Below are positions 1 through 8,177 of a DNA stretch of 64,000 bases, in pieces. This stretch comes from Paenibacillus spongiae (lineage in GTDB: Bacteria > Bacillota > Bacilli > Paenibacillales > Paenibacillaceae). Location of the stretch: assembly GCF_024734895.1 (NCBI RefSeq), contig NZ_CP091430.1, positions 6,776,501 to 6,840,500 on the forward strand, read 5' to 3'. Under the pieces are notes generated by a model that was not told where the DNA came from, ran no database searches, and saw nothing but the letters and a program-made list of their open reading frames with translations. The translations under genes and the position numbers were made by a program. The first letter of the stretch is position 1; every line of letters starts with the position of its first letter.

Positions 1-125
1 CTGTACATTTTCCTCATCAACGCAGTTCGTTGTATTAGTTGGATCTTATTATAGCACAACGCAAAAATGTTTCAATCGGCTTTTTAGTCAGGATGCGCCT
101 CTTTACACAATCTTATCCGCCGGGA

Positions 126-263
126 TCATTCCATATGCTCTTCGATTAGGGGCACGAGCTCCATATGTCCGAACTTCCTCTTGATCTTCTTAGCCAGCCT
201 TCTCACGCCAAAGATCTCCGTAAAGGTATGGCTTCCGACGATTATACCCGGCGGTTCACCAAA
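126..263 (-). pseudogene. possible C-terminal remnant of a Nif3-like metal-binding protein
   Basis: An open frame on the minus strand ends with TGA at 126-128 and overlaps the 3' end of the EamA gene in another frame. It reads GSHTFTEIFGVRRLAKKIK followed by a short charged tail ending EEHME. This resembles the last segment of Nif3/DUF34 proteins, where a His and the phrase TE.FGV.AL occur near the C-terminus. No upstream part of such a gene exists, because the EamA coding region occupies that place. I infer a truncated leftover. The family assignment rests on one short motif and is weak. Confidence 0.3.
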
Positions 264-1111
264 TAAATGCTCGCAAGGATGCAGAGAAGTCCGGCCAGCA
301 GCGAGAGCGTAACCGATTCGCGGAGGAAGAGCGCGCTCGACAGAATCGATACGAGCGGGATGAGGAAGGTGTAAGATGCGACCCTGCTCGCCTCGCCGGA
401 ATCGATCAGCTTATAGAAGACCAGCCAGCCGAGCGCGATGACGAATACGGCAATGAAGAGCAAGCAGGCCACGAAGACCGGCTCCCAGTCGATATCGGAC
501 CAACTCTCCACAGCGGAGCCTGCAGCGGTCATGAGCAGCCCGCCTATCATTAATTGAAGCGTGACGAGCCAGATGGGATCTACGCGCGGACCTGTCTTCT
601 TAACATAGATCGTTCCCAGCGCCCAGCTGAGCGCCGTCCCTAATGCCAGCAAAATCCCCGCCGCGGATACATGTCCGGCCAACCCTCCGGTGCTGATGAT
701 GCCGACCCCGGCGAAGCCGAGCAAGAGTCCGGTCATCTTGAGTCCGTTCATCGATTCGCCGAGCCACAGCCAAGAGAAGATGCCGACCAGCACCGGCTGC
801 AGGAACACGATCGCCGAGAATAGCCCGGCCGGCAGATGATTCAGCCCGATTGTCTGCAGGCCGTAGTATAGAACCACGTTCACCATAGCTGAAACGAGAT
901 AGATCGGCCATGTCTCCCTGAGGCGCAATCTTTCGAATTTCGATAGCGCAACCGGCAGCAGCAGCAATCCCCCGAGCAGCGTTCGAATGCCGGAGAACAG
1001 CACCGGCGGTACGTAATCCAGCGCAATCTTCGATAGCGGCCAGTTGATGCCCCATACAATTACCAAAAATAAGATCAGCAGCCCCGTCTGCATCTTCGAT
1101 CGTTGCATCAT
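242..1111 (-). CDS. EamA/DMT family membrane transporter
   Basis: Predicted 289-residue inner-membrane protein with about ten hydrophobic segments and two tandem EamA repeats, the usual layout of drug/metabolite transporters such as YdcZ- or RhaT-like exporters. The first repeat starts with VWGINWPLSKIAL and the second begins near residue 150 (ALGTALSWALGTIYVKK). The length is normal for the family. An AAGGAGA ribosome site lies ten bases before the ATG. The substrate cannot be told from sequence; relatives export amino acids, metabolites or dyes. It appears to be transcribed alone, and its 3' end runs over the Nif3-like remnant. Confidence 0.88.
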   Translation of the reverse strand: MMQRSKMQTGLLILFLVIVWGINWPLSKIALDYVPPVLFSGIRTLLGGLLLLPVALSKFERLRLRETWPIYLVSAMVNVVLYYGLQTIGLNHLPAGLFSAIVFLQPVLVGIFSWLWLGESMNGLKMTGLLLGFAGVGIISTGGLAGHVSAAGILLALGTALSWALGTIYVKKTGPRVDPIWLVTLQLMIGGLLMTAAGSAVESWSDIDWEPVFVACLLFIAVFVIALGWLVFYKLIDSGEASRVASYTFLIPLVSILSSALFLRESVTLSLLAGLLCILASIYLVNRRV

Positions 1112-1398
1112 GTTGTATAATCTCCTTGTTGTCCCGATAGCCGCCTTGATTGCGAACTTTTACATTCGATTCTACGCCCCATTGTCTGCGTCCGCAACCT
1201 TTGAATTTGCGCATTGATGAACCGGCGGAAGACTCTTGGGCGGCGAATGAATTTCTCTCATCCGAATTAGAAAGAAGCGCCCATTCATTCATGGACGCTT
1301 GTTTCTCCCGGCTGTAAGCTGCCGCTATCTTCGGCACGCCGTCTCAGGCACTCATTAGACGAATCCTGCAGATACAGGAGGCGAATGCCGCTTGATCG
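1112..1398. other. intergenic region with no clear gene
   Basis: About 290 bases between two minus-strand genes. A short minus-strand frame (1278-1337) starts VPKIAAAYSREKQ, which is reminiscent of the first residues of TetR regulators, but nothing after it resembles a helix-turn-helix. I see no confident gene, terminator or RNA here. Confidence 0.4.
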
Positions 1399-2040
1399 TT
1401 ATTCGGACTCGGATACAAGGGTGAACCGCTCGTTGATATGCTTCGGCTGCTCGATTTCGTCGACGATTGCAATGGCGTAGTCAGCGTAGCTGACGTGGCT
1501 TTCCCCTTTGGCGTTGACGATCAGATTATCTTTACCCGTTTGGTAGGCGCCCGTGCGTTTCCCCTCCGGATTGAAGAAGGCGGCCGGACTTACGAACGTC
1601 CACTTGATGCCCGTCGAATTGCGCAGATCTTCCAGGTTCTTGCCTTGGTTGGTTGCCGTCGCCTTGTATAGATCGGGAAATTCCGGCGTGTCGACGAGAC
1701 GCGTCGTCTTCGCTTCATCCACGTACAGGCTGCCCGCGCCGCCAACTACAATCAGCCGGGTATTCGGCGCTTCCTGAAGAGCCGCGATTAGCGACCGTCC
1801 CGCTTCGACATGCAGATGCTCCTGACCGGGAGCCGCCCCGAACGCATTCACGATGACATCGAAGGCATCCAGATCCTGCGAGGTCAGATCGAAAATATCT
1901 TTCTCCACGACCGCTGCGCCCGATGCGTCCAGCTTCGCCGCATTCCGCACGATAGCCGTCAACTCATGGCCTCTGGCCGCCGCTTCCTTAAGAATAAGAG
2001 AACCCGCTTTACCGCTTGCTCCTATAATTCCGATTTTCAT
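1399..2040 (-). CDS. NAD(P)H-binding atypical short-chain reductase (YwnB/NmrA-like)
   Basis: Predicted 213 residues. The N-terminus MKIGIIGASGKAGSLI carries the GxxGxxG nucleotide-binding motif of atypical SDRs (NAD(P)H-binding, PF13460), and DVIVNAFGAAPG follows near residue 70. Such proteins act as flavin- or quinone-type reductases or redox sensors in the cytoplasm. The start is set at the ATG ending at 2040 because GGAGGT lies eight bases upstream; the frame continues 92 codons further but through operator DNA. The gene has a good promoter 150 bases upstream with two similar dyads, so it is probably controlled by a repressor that is not encoded beside it. Confidence 0.85.
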   Translation of the reverse strand: MKIGIIGASGKAGSLILKEAAARGHELTAIVRNAAKLDASGAAVVEKDIFDLTSQDLDAFDVIVNAFGAAPGQEHLHVEAGRSLIAALQEAPNTRLIVVGGAGSLYVDEAKTTRLVDTPEFPDLYKATATNQGKNLEDLRNSTGIKWTFVSPAAFFNPEGKRTGAYQTGKDNLIVNAKGESHVSYADYAIAIVDEIEQPKHINERFTLVSESE

Positions 2041-2080
2041 AACCGATACCTCCAATAAGTTGTATACGAAAGGAATTCTT

Positions 2081-2103
2081 GTTGTAACCATTCCGGTTAT
2101 AAC
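2081..2103. promoter_or_regulatory. operator-like dyad 1 upstream of the reductase gene
   Basis: Inverted repeat GTTGTAACC-ATTCC-GGTTATAAC, 41 bases before the start codon of the reductase gene. The left arm and the first spacer bases are repeated exactly 104 bases further on. The arrangement suits a dimeric repressor of HxlR, MarR or GntR type; which one is not known. Confidence 0.5.
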
Positions 2104-2184
2104 AAAATCAAAAAAATTTAGCTCATGCCCGCGCTTTCTCCATGGCATCCTGCGCCCGAGCCAGCAGCATTCTAACACCCTTCC

Positions 2185-2223
2185 GTTGTAACCATTATAG
2201 TTACATCTATAAGCGATTGTCAA
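2185..2223 (-). promoter_or_regulatory. sigma-A promoter with operator-like dyad 2
   Basis: On the minus strand TTGACA (2218-2223) and TATAAT (2194-2199) are separated by 18 bases. The -10 lies inside a second copy of the dyad, GTTGTAACC-ATTAT-AGTTACATC (2185-2207). A repressor bound there would block the promoter. Between this promoter and the reductase start there is a possible 15-codon mini-ORF (MLLARAQDAMEKARA), which may be chance. Confidence 0.55.
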
Positions 2224-2303
2224 GCACATGCGATCTGTATGCAGCCTTTCGAAGGATAGCCTCGCGGCGAACCGGCTTGAACGAATCATAAATCGAATGT
2301 ATA

Positions 2304-3152
2304 GTGAATTCAGCAAAGTTCTCGCGGGCCGGATGCTGCTGGTTCGACAACGGGGAGGTCCGGGAAACTGTGGTCGTTGTTAGAAGCTTTATTGGTGCGC
2401 ATGACAAAGATTGGGAAGACGACAGTCAATGGAGCCATCGGGATGCGGAGATCACGATTATTCTGGAAGGAACCTGCCGGTTCCGCCGGGGCGATGACGA
2501 ACGACTCGCGGAGTCCGGACATGTCATTCTCATCCCGCCCAATCTGCCTCATTCCTTCCATGCGGTAACGCCCGTCCGGTTCGGGGTACTGCTGATCGAC
2601 AGCCTTCCTCCGGGAGTCCGGGAATTGTTCGACCGGTTAATTATCGGCGGAGCTCCTCGCATCATTGCCTTGTCGCGCCTTGATCAGGATCATTATGAAC
2701 GCTTGTTCCGCGAATGGCTCCGTGTCCGCTCCGCCCCGCTCAAAGAACCGGAGCGAAATTACATCGTGTGGATCGAGATGCTGCTGCTATTCTTGAACGA
2801 GCACTGCCATCCCGATCAGCAAGCGCGCTCGGTCGCTCATATTGGCGACTACATCCGGGAGCATCTGCAGGTGCCCCTGCAAATTTCCGCCCTGGCCGAT
2901 ATGGCCGGTCTATCGGAAGACGGGTTCCGCAAACGGTTCTATAAAGTGTACGGCATGACGCCCAAGCAGTACCAGCAGTCGTGCAAGCTTGCGGAGGCCA
3001 AGTGGCTGCTCAGCTCCTCGGATAAAAGCATGCAAGCGATCGCTGATCTGATCGGCTTCTCCCAGCTTCATTCCTTCTCGCTCTGGTTCAAGAAGCTGGA
3101 GGGCTGTCCCCCTACCGAATGGAGAACCCGTCAACGGTTATATCATCATTGA
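2304..3152 (+). CDS. AraC-family transcriptional regulator with cupin sensor domain
   Basis: Predicted 282 residues. Residues 40-110 form an AraC-type cupin (HVILIPPNLPHSFHAV), and the last 100 residues contain two helix-turn-helix units (ISALADMAGLSEDGFRKRF and MQAIADLIGFSQLHSFSLWF) typical of AraC/XylS proteins. It stands just upstream of, and in the same direction as, the PhyH/epimerase operon and most likely activates it in response to a sugar-like ligand. The GTG at 2304 lacks a clear ribosome site; a GTG near 2370 preceded by GGGGAGG is an alternative start. Confidence 0.85.
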   Translation: MNSAKFSRAGCCWFDNGEVRETVVVVRSFIGAHDKDWEDDSQWSHRDAEITIILEGTCRFRRGDDERLAESGHVILIPPNLPHSFHAVTPVRFGVLLIDSLPPGVRELFDRLIIGGAPRIIALSRLDQDHYERLFREWLRVRSAPLKEPERNYIVWIEMLLLFLNEHCHPDQQARSVAHIGDYIREHLQVPLQISALADMAGLSEDGFRKRFYKVYGMTPKQYQQSCKLAEAKWLLSSSDKSMQAIADLIGFSQLHSFSLWFKKLEGCPPTEWRTRQRLYHH

Positions 3153-3302
3153 TAGGGTATTCTTCATGAAGAAGCAAAGCGGTACGGTCTGGTTTTGCGT
3201 AAATTGTGTGCGGTTATGGTTAACGACTTCTCTCCTTCGCATCCGTTATGCTGAGGATGAATCAGGTGCACGGCCATCACTTATATGAGGAGAGAAGCGC
3301 AC

Positions 3303-4199
3303 ATGAAAGTCATGATCGGCAAAAGAGAATTGGAGCTTGGGAGCAAATACCTCACCGAATTGCGGAGCAGCAACGATATATTGGAGGATACTGAAGCGCT
3401 CCGGGCGCGTCTGGCGGAAGAGGGATATCTTCTCATCCGCGGCTTCCACGACCGGGAGCGGATTCTGGCCGCCAGAGAGCAATTTTTGCTGAAATTGAAT
3501 GCGATGGGCAGACTGGACCCTCAGGCTCCCCTGGAGGAAGGCGTCATCTCCGCCGACAACAAGAGCGCGATGTGGGGAGGAAGCGCGGAAAGTCTAAAGG
3601 ACGATTTACCGGGTTTCGTAGATGTCGTTAATCACCCGACCGTCATGAGCTTCTTCGACCGGCTGCTCGGCGGGCCTTCGATGACTTACGATTATAAGTG
3701 GCCCCGCGCTATCGCTCACGGCGGCAACACCGGCGCTCACTACGATGTCGTGTACATGGGCAGAGGAACGAAGCAGGTCTATACCATGTGGACGCCGTTC
3801 GGAGATACGCCGCTTGAGCTTGGGACGCTTGCCATGTGTCTCGGCTCGCAGCATTTCGACAAAATCAAGCAAACCTACGGCGAAATGGACGTCGACCGCG
3901 ACAACGTGGCTACAGGCTGGTTTTCCGAGGACCCGATCGAAATCGTCGATACGTTCGGCGGTCAATGGGCAACGACGAATTTCCAGGCTGGAGACGCCAT
4001 TATTTTTGGCATGTATATGATGCACTCATCGCTTAATAACAGCACCAACCGATACCGGATCAGCTCCGATACCCGCTACCAGCTCGCTTCCGAGCCGGTA
4101 GACGAGAGATGGATCGGGCGCAAGCCGAAAGGGCATTACGCCTGGGGCCAGACGCCTTCGAAATCCGTTGCGGACGCACGTAAAGAATGGGGGGTTTAG
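3303..4199 (+). CDS. phytanoyl-CoA dioxygenase (PhyH) family Fe(II)/2-oxoglutarate oxygenase
   Basis: Predicted 298 residues, a normal size for PhyH proteins, which hydroxylate small substrates with 2-oxoglutarate and iron. The facial triad is visible: HYD in NTGAHYDVVYMGRG (about residue 145) and the distal His in MMHSSLNNSTNRYR, followed by an Arg that would bind 2-oxoglutarate. The ATG at 3303 is chosen because GAGGAGAG precedes it at good spacing; an in-frame ATG at 3285 overlaps that site. The TIM-barrel epimerase follows after 27 bases with its own GGAGG, so the two are probably one operon under the upstream AraC regulator. The substrate is unknown. Confidence 0.85.
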   Translation: MKVMIGKRELELGSKYLTELRSSNDILEDTEALRARLAEEGYLLIRGFHDRERILAAREQFLLKLNAMGRLDPQAPLEEGVISADNKSAMWGGSAESLKDDLPGFVDVVNHPTVMSFFDRLLGGPSMTYDYKWPRAIAHGGNTGAHYDVVYMGRGTKQVYTMWTPFGDTPLELGTLAMCLGSQHFDKIKQTYGEMDVDRDNVATGWFSEDPIEIVDTFGGQWATTNFQAGDAIIFGMYMMHSSLNNSTNRYRISSDTRYQLASEPVDERWIGRKPKGHYAWGQTPSKSVADARKEWGV

Positions 4200-4226
4200 C
4201 CCCCCTACTAACTAGGAGGACCGACG

Positions 4227-5027
4227 ATGAAGACGAAGATAATCAAAGCAACTTGGGGAATGGAAGGCATGCCGCTGGCGGAGCAGTTCAAGAAGATTGC
4301 CGAAGCCGGGTATGCCGGTGTTGAATCGCCCCTGCCTTCCGACGAAGAAACAGCACAATTCAAGGAGCTCCTTGCCCGCTACAATCTCGACTATGTAGCC
4401 ATGGTGTTCACAGGCGGAGAAGACCATGCGGCATCTTTCGAGCAGCAGGTCGAGAGAGCGGTTCAATTCCAGCCGCTTCTGATCAATTCCCACAGCGCGC
4501 AGGATTCCATGCCGTACAATGAGCAGCTAAAGTTTTTCTCCAGAGCGATTGAAATCGAGCGTCAGGCCGGCATTCAGGTCGGACATGAAACTCATCGGGG
4601 CCGGGCCATGTTCACCCCTTGGGCGACCGCCCAGCTGCTGGACGAGCTGCCTGAGCTGAAGCTGACAGCCGACTTCAGCCACTGGTGCTGCGTATGCGAG
4701 TCCCTCCTTCATGATCAGGAGGCTAATCTTCGCCGCGCATTCGAGCGTACCATTCATATTCATGCCCGCGTCGGTTATGCGGAAGGACCGCAGGTTCCGC
4801 ATCCCGGCGCTCCGGAATATGCGCGTGAGCTGGAGGCTCATGTGGGATGGTGGCAGGAAATCGTCAACCAGCGTAAAGCCAAAGGATACGACATCACGAC
4901 CATCACGCCTGAATTCGGCCCTCCCGGTTACCTCCACACGCTGCCGTTCACGAACCAGCCGGTAGCCGATCTATGGGAAGTCTGTCTGTGGATGACCAAC
5001 CATTTAAACGCAAAACTACAAGCATAA
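4227..5027 (+). CDS. sugar phosphate isomerase/epimerase family protein (xylose-isomerase-like TIM barrel)
   Basis: Predicted 266 residues with the AP-endonuclease-2/xylose-isomerase-like fold. Metal-site motifs run in order: ESPLPSDEE, then GHETHRGRAMFTP (about residue 115), LTADFSHWC (about 155), HIHARVGYAEGPQ (about 175) and TPEFGPPGYL near the end. Such enzymes isomerise or epimerise sugars, inositols or keto acids in the cytoplasm. A TAGGAGGA ribosome site lies in the short gap after the dioxygenase gene, which suggests co-expression, and a terminator follows at 5073. The pair may break down a plant- or soil-derived polyol, but no substrate can be named. Confidence 0.85.
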   Translation: MKTKIIKATWGMEGMPLAEQFKKIAEAGYAGVESPLPSDEETAQFKELLARYNLDYVAMVFTGGEDHAASFEQQVERAVQFQPLLINSHSAQDSMPYNEQLKFFSRAIEIERQAGIQVGHETHRGRAMFTPWATAQLLDELPELKLTADFSHWCCVCESLLHDQEANLRRAFERTIHIHARVGYAEGPQVPHPGAPEYARELEAHVGWWQEIVNQRKAKGYDITTITPEFGPPGYLHTLPFTNQPVADLWEVCLWMTNHLNAKLQA

Positions 5028-5072
5028 CGAGCAGATTTGGGCAGATTTGCCCTATTCGGTTCTGCAGTAACG

Positions 5073-5104
5073 GCTCCCTCGCTATTTGGCGGGGGAGCTT
5101 TTTT
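5073..5104 (+). terminator. Rho-independent terminator of the PhyH/epimerase operon
   Basis: GCTCCC (5073-5078) pairs with GGGAGC (5093-5098) and is followed by six T. It lies 45 bases after the epimerase stop codon. Confidence 0.8.
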
Positions 5105-5144
5105 GTGATCAGGGCAGTGCAATCAAGGGCTATCGTTAGTACTG

Positions 5145-6590
5145 CTAGAGTCGCCCCCAAGCTGGAGGCTTCCTCCGTTTGCTCGCTTGTTCAAAAGCAT
5201 AAGCGAAGCGCAGCAATGCCGGTTCGCTGTAGGCCGCACCGGTGAAAGCGACTCCGAATGGCATACCGTCTTCTCGGTAGCCGGCAGGAACGATAATCGA
5301 GGGATAGCCGGAAACGGCCGCCGCATCCGTCACACCCGGACATAACAACGCGTCCAGCCGATGCTCATGAAGCAATCGGTCGATCCCTTCCTCCCGCGAT
5401 CGACGCCAGTCCTGCAGTCTGTCGTTGATATAGGTTGACTCCGTCATGGTGCCGGACGTTTCGTATTGTGCCCGGAGAAGCAGCGTTTGTCCGTATTTCA
5501 ATGTTTGTTCATGATGCCGGTTGTTGAAGTCGATGATGTCCTTTAGCGACCGAATCGGATAATGCGGCGCCAGTCTGGCCAAATAACGATTAAGAGCTGA
5601 TTTAAATTCAAACATCAGAACGCTCGAGTTGGAGCCGACGTGCGGCAGGTCCGTCTGTTCCACGATGACGGCACCGGCTTCCCGCATGATCTCAATCGCT
5701 TCCGATATTAGCTGTTTTTCGCCTTCCGTGAAATTGGCTTCGTAACCTCGGTTGATCCCGATTCTGGCTCCACGCAGCCCGTCCTTATCAAGAAACTTCG
5801 TATAGTCGGTACACTCCCACTCGCCGCACCTCCGGGTAGCCTCATCCGCGGGATCTTCCCCAACCATGGCGCCTAGCAGGATGGCGGCATCCTGTACGGT
5901 TCGCGCCATCGGACCGGCCGTATCTTGCGTGTAGGTGATTGGGATAATGCCATTGCGGCTGATCAACCCGAGCGTCGGCTTGATGCCTACGACGCTGTTG
6001 CGGCAGGCAGGGTTAAGTATCGAACCGGATGTTTCCGTTCCTACCGAGGCGGCGCAAAGGTTAGCCGACACAGCAGCGCCCGAGCCAGAGCTAGAGCCGC
6101 CGGGCTGCAGCTTACCCGGTCCGTATGGGTTGAGCACCTGTCCGCCTCGCGAACTATACCCGCCCGGCATGCCGGCTGTCATAAAGTTGGCCAGCTCTGT
6201 CATATTGGCCTTACCGAGGAGAACGGCACCAGCAGCTCTTAGCTTTTTTACCAAGAAGGCATCCTCCAGCGCAAACGAATCCGCCAGGGCCAAGGTGCCG
6301 GCGCTCGTATGCATGTTGTCCGCGGTGTCGATGTTATCCTTCAGCAGGATCGGAATGCCGTGCAGCGGCCCGCGAAGTTTGCCTTGACGCCGCTCCGCAT
6401 CAAGACGTTCCGCGATAAATATAGCATCCGGGTTTATTTCCAGCACCGCGTTCAAAACCGGACCGGACTTGTCGGATTGCGCGATCCTCTCCAAGTATAT
6501 CGCCGTCAGGCCGCGCGACGTCACCTCTCCTGAGGCCATAGCGTCTTGCATATTTTTAATCGTTGCTTCTTCAAGCTGGAAGGTTGGCAT
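5145..6590 (-). CDS. amidase signature family hydrolase (GatA-like)
   Basis: Predicted 481 residues. It has the complete amidase-signature triad: Lys in PILLKDNIDTA (about residue 80), and the two Ser residues in the GGSSSGSGAAVSAN and GTETSGSILNPA segments (about 155-180). These enzymes cleave amides, or serve as the GatA subunit of tRNA amidotransferase. No gatB or gatC is nearby and the gene is alone, so a catabolic amidase is more likely. The ATG at 6590 follows AAAGGAGATATCC; in-frame ATGs further upstream have no ribosome site. Nothing in the sequence identifies the amide substrate. Confidence 0.88.
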   Translation of the reverse strand: MPTFQLEEATIKNMQDAMASGEVTSRGLTAIYLERIAQSDKSGPVLNAVLEINPDAIFIAERLDAERRQGKLRGPLHGIPILLKDNIDTADNMHTSAGTLALADSFALEDAFLVKKLRAAGAVLLGKANMTELANFMTAGMPGGYSSRGGQVLNPYGPGKLQPGGSSSGSGAAVSANLCAASVGTETSGSILNPACRNSVVGIKPTLGLISRNGIIPITYTQDTAGPMARTVQDAAILLGAMVGEDPADEATRRCGEWECTDYTKFLDKDGLRGARIGINRGYEANFTEGEKQLISEAIEIMREAGAVIVEQTDLPHVGSNSSVLMFEFKSALNRYLARLAPHYPIRSLKDIIDFNNRHHEQTLKYGQTLLLRAQYETSGTMTESTYINDRLQDWRRSREEGIDRLLHEHRLDALLCPGVTDAAAVSGYPSIIVPAGYREDGMPFGVAFTGAAYSEPALLRFAYAFEQASKRRKPPAWGRL

Positions 6591-6751
6591 GGATATCTCC
6601 TTTGTGAGCATGTTTTTCAAATTAACGGCGTGCAAACAATCTATACAGATAATTCATGTAGAAGTGGAAAGGATCCGCCGCGGCGCCTTTGGATGAGATA
6701 GAAAAATATGCATATAACTAATTACAAATCTCAGGAAAGGAGCAATAGAAC

Positions 6752-6853
6752 ATGGCCGATTCGATTAAGCCCAACGGTTCACAGCATGCCGCACCGCCAT
6801 CGGACGATCCGAAGAAGCAAGGCAGATCCGCAGCTAAGAAGAAATCGAAGTAG
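6752..6853 (+). CDS. small basic hypothetical protein (33 aa)
   Basis: A 34-codon frame with a good AGGAAAGGA ribosome site ten bases before ATG. The product is hydrophilic, Pro/Ser-rich at the start and ends in a Lys-rich tail (AAKKKSK). Small basic proteins of this type occur in spore formers, some as spore-core components, but no family motif is visible. A perfect hairpin follows at 6921. Reality is supported mainly by the ribosome site. Confidence 0.45.
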   Translation: MADSIKPNGSQHAAPPSDDPKKQGRSAAKKKSK

Positions 6854-6920
6854 CTCTGATATCAAATGAATGGACCGGCCGTCGGTTGGCGCTTTTGGAT
6901 CAGCCGGCAGTGTTAGCACA

Positions 6921-6952
6921 ATGCGGATGCCGTTCCATACCGGCATCCGCAT
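6921..6952. terminator. strong hairpin between convergent genes
   Basis: ATGCGGATGCCG (6921-6932) pairs perfectly with CGGCATCCGCAT (6941-6952) around an eight-base loop. There is no long T run, only a mixed TTAGTTGTTATT. It lies between the small basic gene and the convergent GNAT gene and may end both transcripts. Confidence 0.5.
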
Positions 6953-6975
6953 CTTAGTTGTTATTAAGCCGCAAA

Positions 6976-7452
6976 TCAGAGTCGCAATGCGGTTATTAGT
7001 TCCTCTTCGCAGATTTCGCCGTTGTCACGGAAGCCGAAGCTTTCATAAAGCTTTTTGGCGGCCACGTTATCAGCCTTATACGAAATCCAGCAGAAATGTG
7101 CAGGCCCTGCCGGAAAGGTGCGGATAAATTCCAAGATTTTTTTCATGGCTTCCCGACCATAGCCCCGGTTCTGGTATTGCTTGTCAATCATCAGTCGCAG
7201 GATGCAATAGCTGTCGTCTGCGATTGCCGGGAGTTCGTACCCGGTGATTCTATAAGTAATCATAACAAAACCGATCGGCTGTTCATCCGCGTAAATGGCA
7301 AACGGAAACGGATGTCCCCCATTGGTTGCAAGGACATAACACGAAGCCACGCTTGACAGATTGGACGCAACGAAGCGGCGTTGATCTTCTGAAACTTCCA
7401 GGTTAAATATGGCACGTCGGTTTTCCAGCGTAATTTTTCTGAGCGTAATCAT
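6976..7452 (-). CDS. GNAT family N-acetyltransferase
   Basis: Predicted 158 residues with the acetyl-CoA loop QNRGYGREAMKKILEFI (about residues 95-112) and the C-terminal NVAAKKLYESFGF segment of GNAT enzymes. The N-terminal half resembles spermidine/diamine acetyltransferases such as BltD and PaiA. It would transfer acetyl groups to an amine in the cytoplasm. A second protein of the same kind is encoded at 62325-62792. The ATG is preceded by AAGGGAG. It is a single-gene unit. Confidence 0.87.
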   Translation of the reverse strand: MITLRKITLENRRAIFNLEVSEDQRRFVASNLSSVASCYVLATNGGHPFPFAIYADEQPIGFVMITYRITGYELPAIADDSYCILRLMIDKQYQNRGYGREAMKKILEFIRTFPAGPAHFCWISYKADNVAAKKLYESFGFRDNGEICEEELITALRL

Positions 7453-7611
7453 GCAAGGCTTCTCCCTTCATTATCTAATTATTAGTTACGTTGTTGCTGC
7501 TTTTAGCTGTGCCGTTTCCCTTTGAATTAACTCGCAAGTTTAATCTCCCTTATCGATTTGCGCCCGGCCGCTTAAATAACATACAATTTATACAAAAAAA
7601 GTAATAGACTT

Positions 7612-7698
7612 ATGTTGAATTTTTTTATAGACTATTATGTATCCATGGCTTTTTTAGGGATCATCTTTTTTGGGCATTATTGGTTAACCGGCACATAA
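7612..7698 (+). CDS. possible small hydrophobic peptide (28 aa)
   Basis: A short frame reading MLNFFIDYYVSMAFLGIIFF, one membrane-spanning stretch, then GHYWLTGT. Its stop codon lies inside the terminator hairpin that starts at 7686. The ribosome site is poor, so the terminator could instead belong to an untranslated transcript. Low confidence. Confidence 0.25.
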   Translation: MLNFFIDYYVSMAFLGIIFFGHYWLTGT

Positions 7699-7717
7699 TT
7701 GTGCCGGTTTTATTTTT
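7686..7717 (+). terminator. Rho-independent terminator
   Basis: AACCGGCAC (7686-7694) and GTGCCGGTT (7701-7709) form a nine-base stem followed by TTATTTTTT. Confidence 0.8.
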
Positions 7718-7722
7718 TCGTT

Positions 7723-7802
7723 AACGTAAACTGACCTTTCGCTGAACAAAGAGTGGAGCAGCTGCAGAGGCACACGCTACTCCACTCCGATGTCCGTTAA
7801 TC
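7723..7802 (+). repeat. diverged copy of the dispersed triple-hairpin repeat
   Basis: Left end AACTGACC...GCTGAAC, central arms GAGTGGAGCAGC / GCTACTCCACTC around an inner GCAGAGGC loop, and right end TGTCCGTTAATC. The copy keeps the general plan of the family but both outer hairpins have decayed. Confidence 0.5.
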
Positions 7803-7827
7803 AAGATGCTCCAAACGTAAGACATAT

Positions 7828-7861
7828 AAGAAGGCCGCTTCATTCGCGAAGTGGCCTTCTT
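7828..7861 (-). terminator. terminator of the CotD-like gene
   Basis: AAGAAGGCCGCTTC (7828-7841) pairs with GAAGTGGCCTTCTT (7848-7861). It lies 26 bases beyond the stop of the minus-strand coat gene. Confidence 0.7.
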
Positions 7862-7886
7862 ACGGGGCATTATTCTCATTCTTAGA

Positions 7887-8177
7887 CTATTTGTGCGAAC
7901 GTTTCTTAGAAGATGTTTTAGAGGTTTTCCCGCGTTTCACGCTCGAAACCATAACATTTTTCTCCGTATGCGTGTAACAGTGCTTATAGACAGGACAACA
8001 ATGATGCTGCTTCACCGTTTCAATATTCTGAATGACATTCACAAGCTGCGGATGGTAGTAGTTCTCGTACTGCGTAATTGGAGGATCAAATATCGTCTGC
8101 GTTGGACAATCGGGGCAAAATTCGGCGTCACTCATGCCGCTTACATTGGCCATGTTATAGTAATTATTATGGTACAA
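7887..8177 (-). CDS. CotD-like spore coat protein
   Basis: Predicted 96 residues, rich in Tyr, His, Asn and Cys in the middle (FCPDCPTQTIFDPP, VKQHHCCPVYKHCYTHTE) and strongly basic at the end (KRGKTSKTSSKKRSHK). This composition and the CPTQTIFDPP-type segment are typical of CotD-family inner-coat proteins, which are made in the mother cell and cross-linked into the spore coat. The start is a TTG at 8175-8177, set by AGGAAGGGG eight bases upstream. It stands alone with its own terminator. A mother-cell sigma factor promoter is expected but I could not define one. Confidence 0.7.
   Translation of the reverse strand: MYHNNYYNMANVSGMSDAEFCPDCPTQTIFDPPITQYENYYHPQLVNVIQNIETVKQHHCCPVYKHCYTHTEKNVMVSSVKRGKTSKTSSKKRSHK

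Noticed and set aside
600-1337. 245-codon minus-strand frame across the EamA gene
   Set aside because: It overlaps the transporter gene on the same strand in another frame, has no recognisable domain and lacks a ribosome site.
1438-2191. Several plus-strand frames opposite the reductase gene
   Set aside because: They mirror the codon pattern of the minus-strand gene, have no family match and no ribosome sites.
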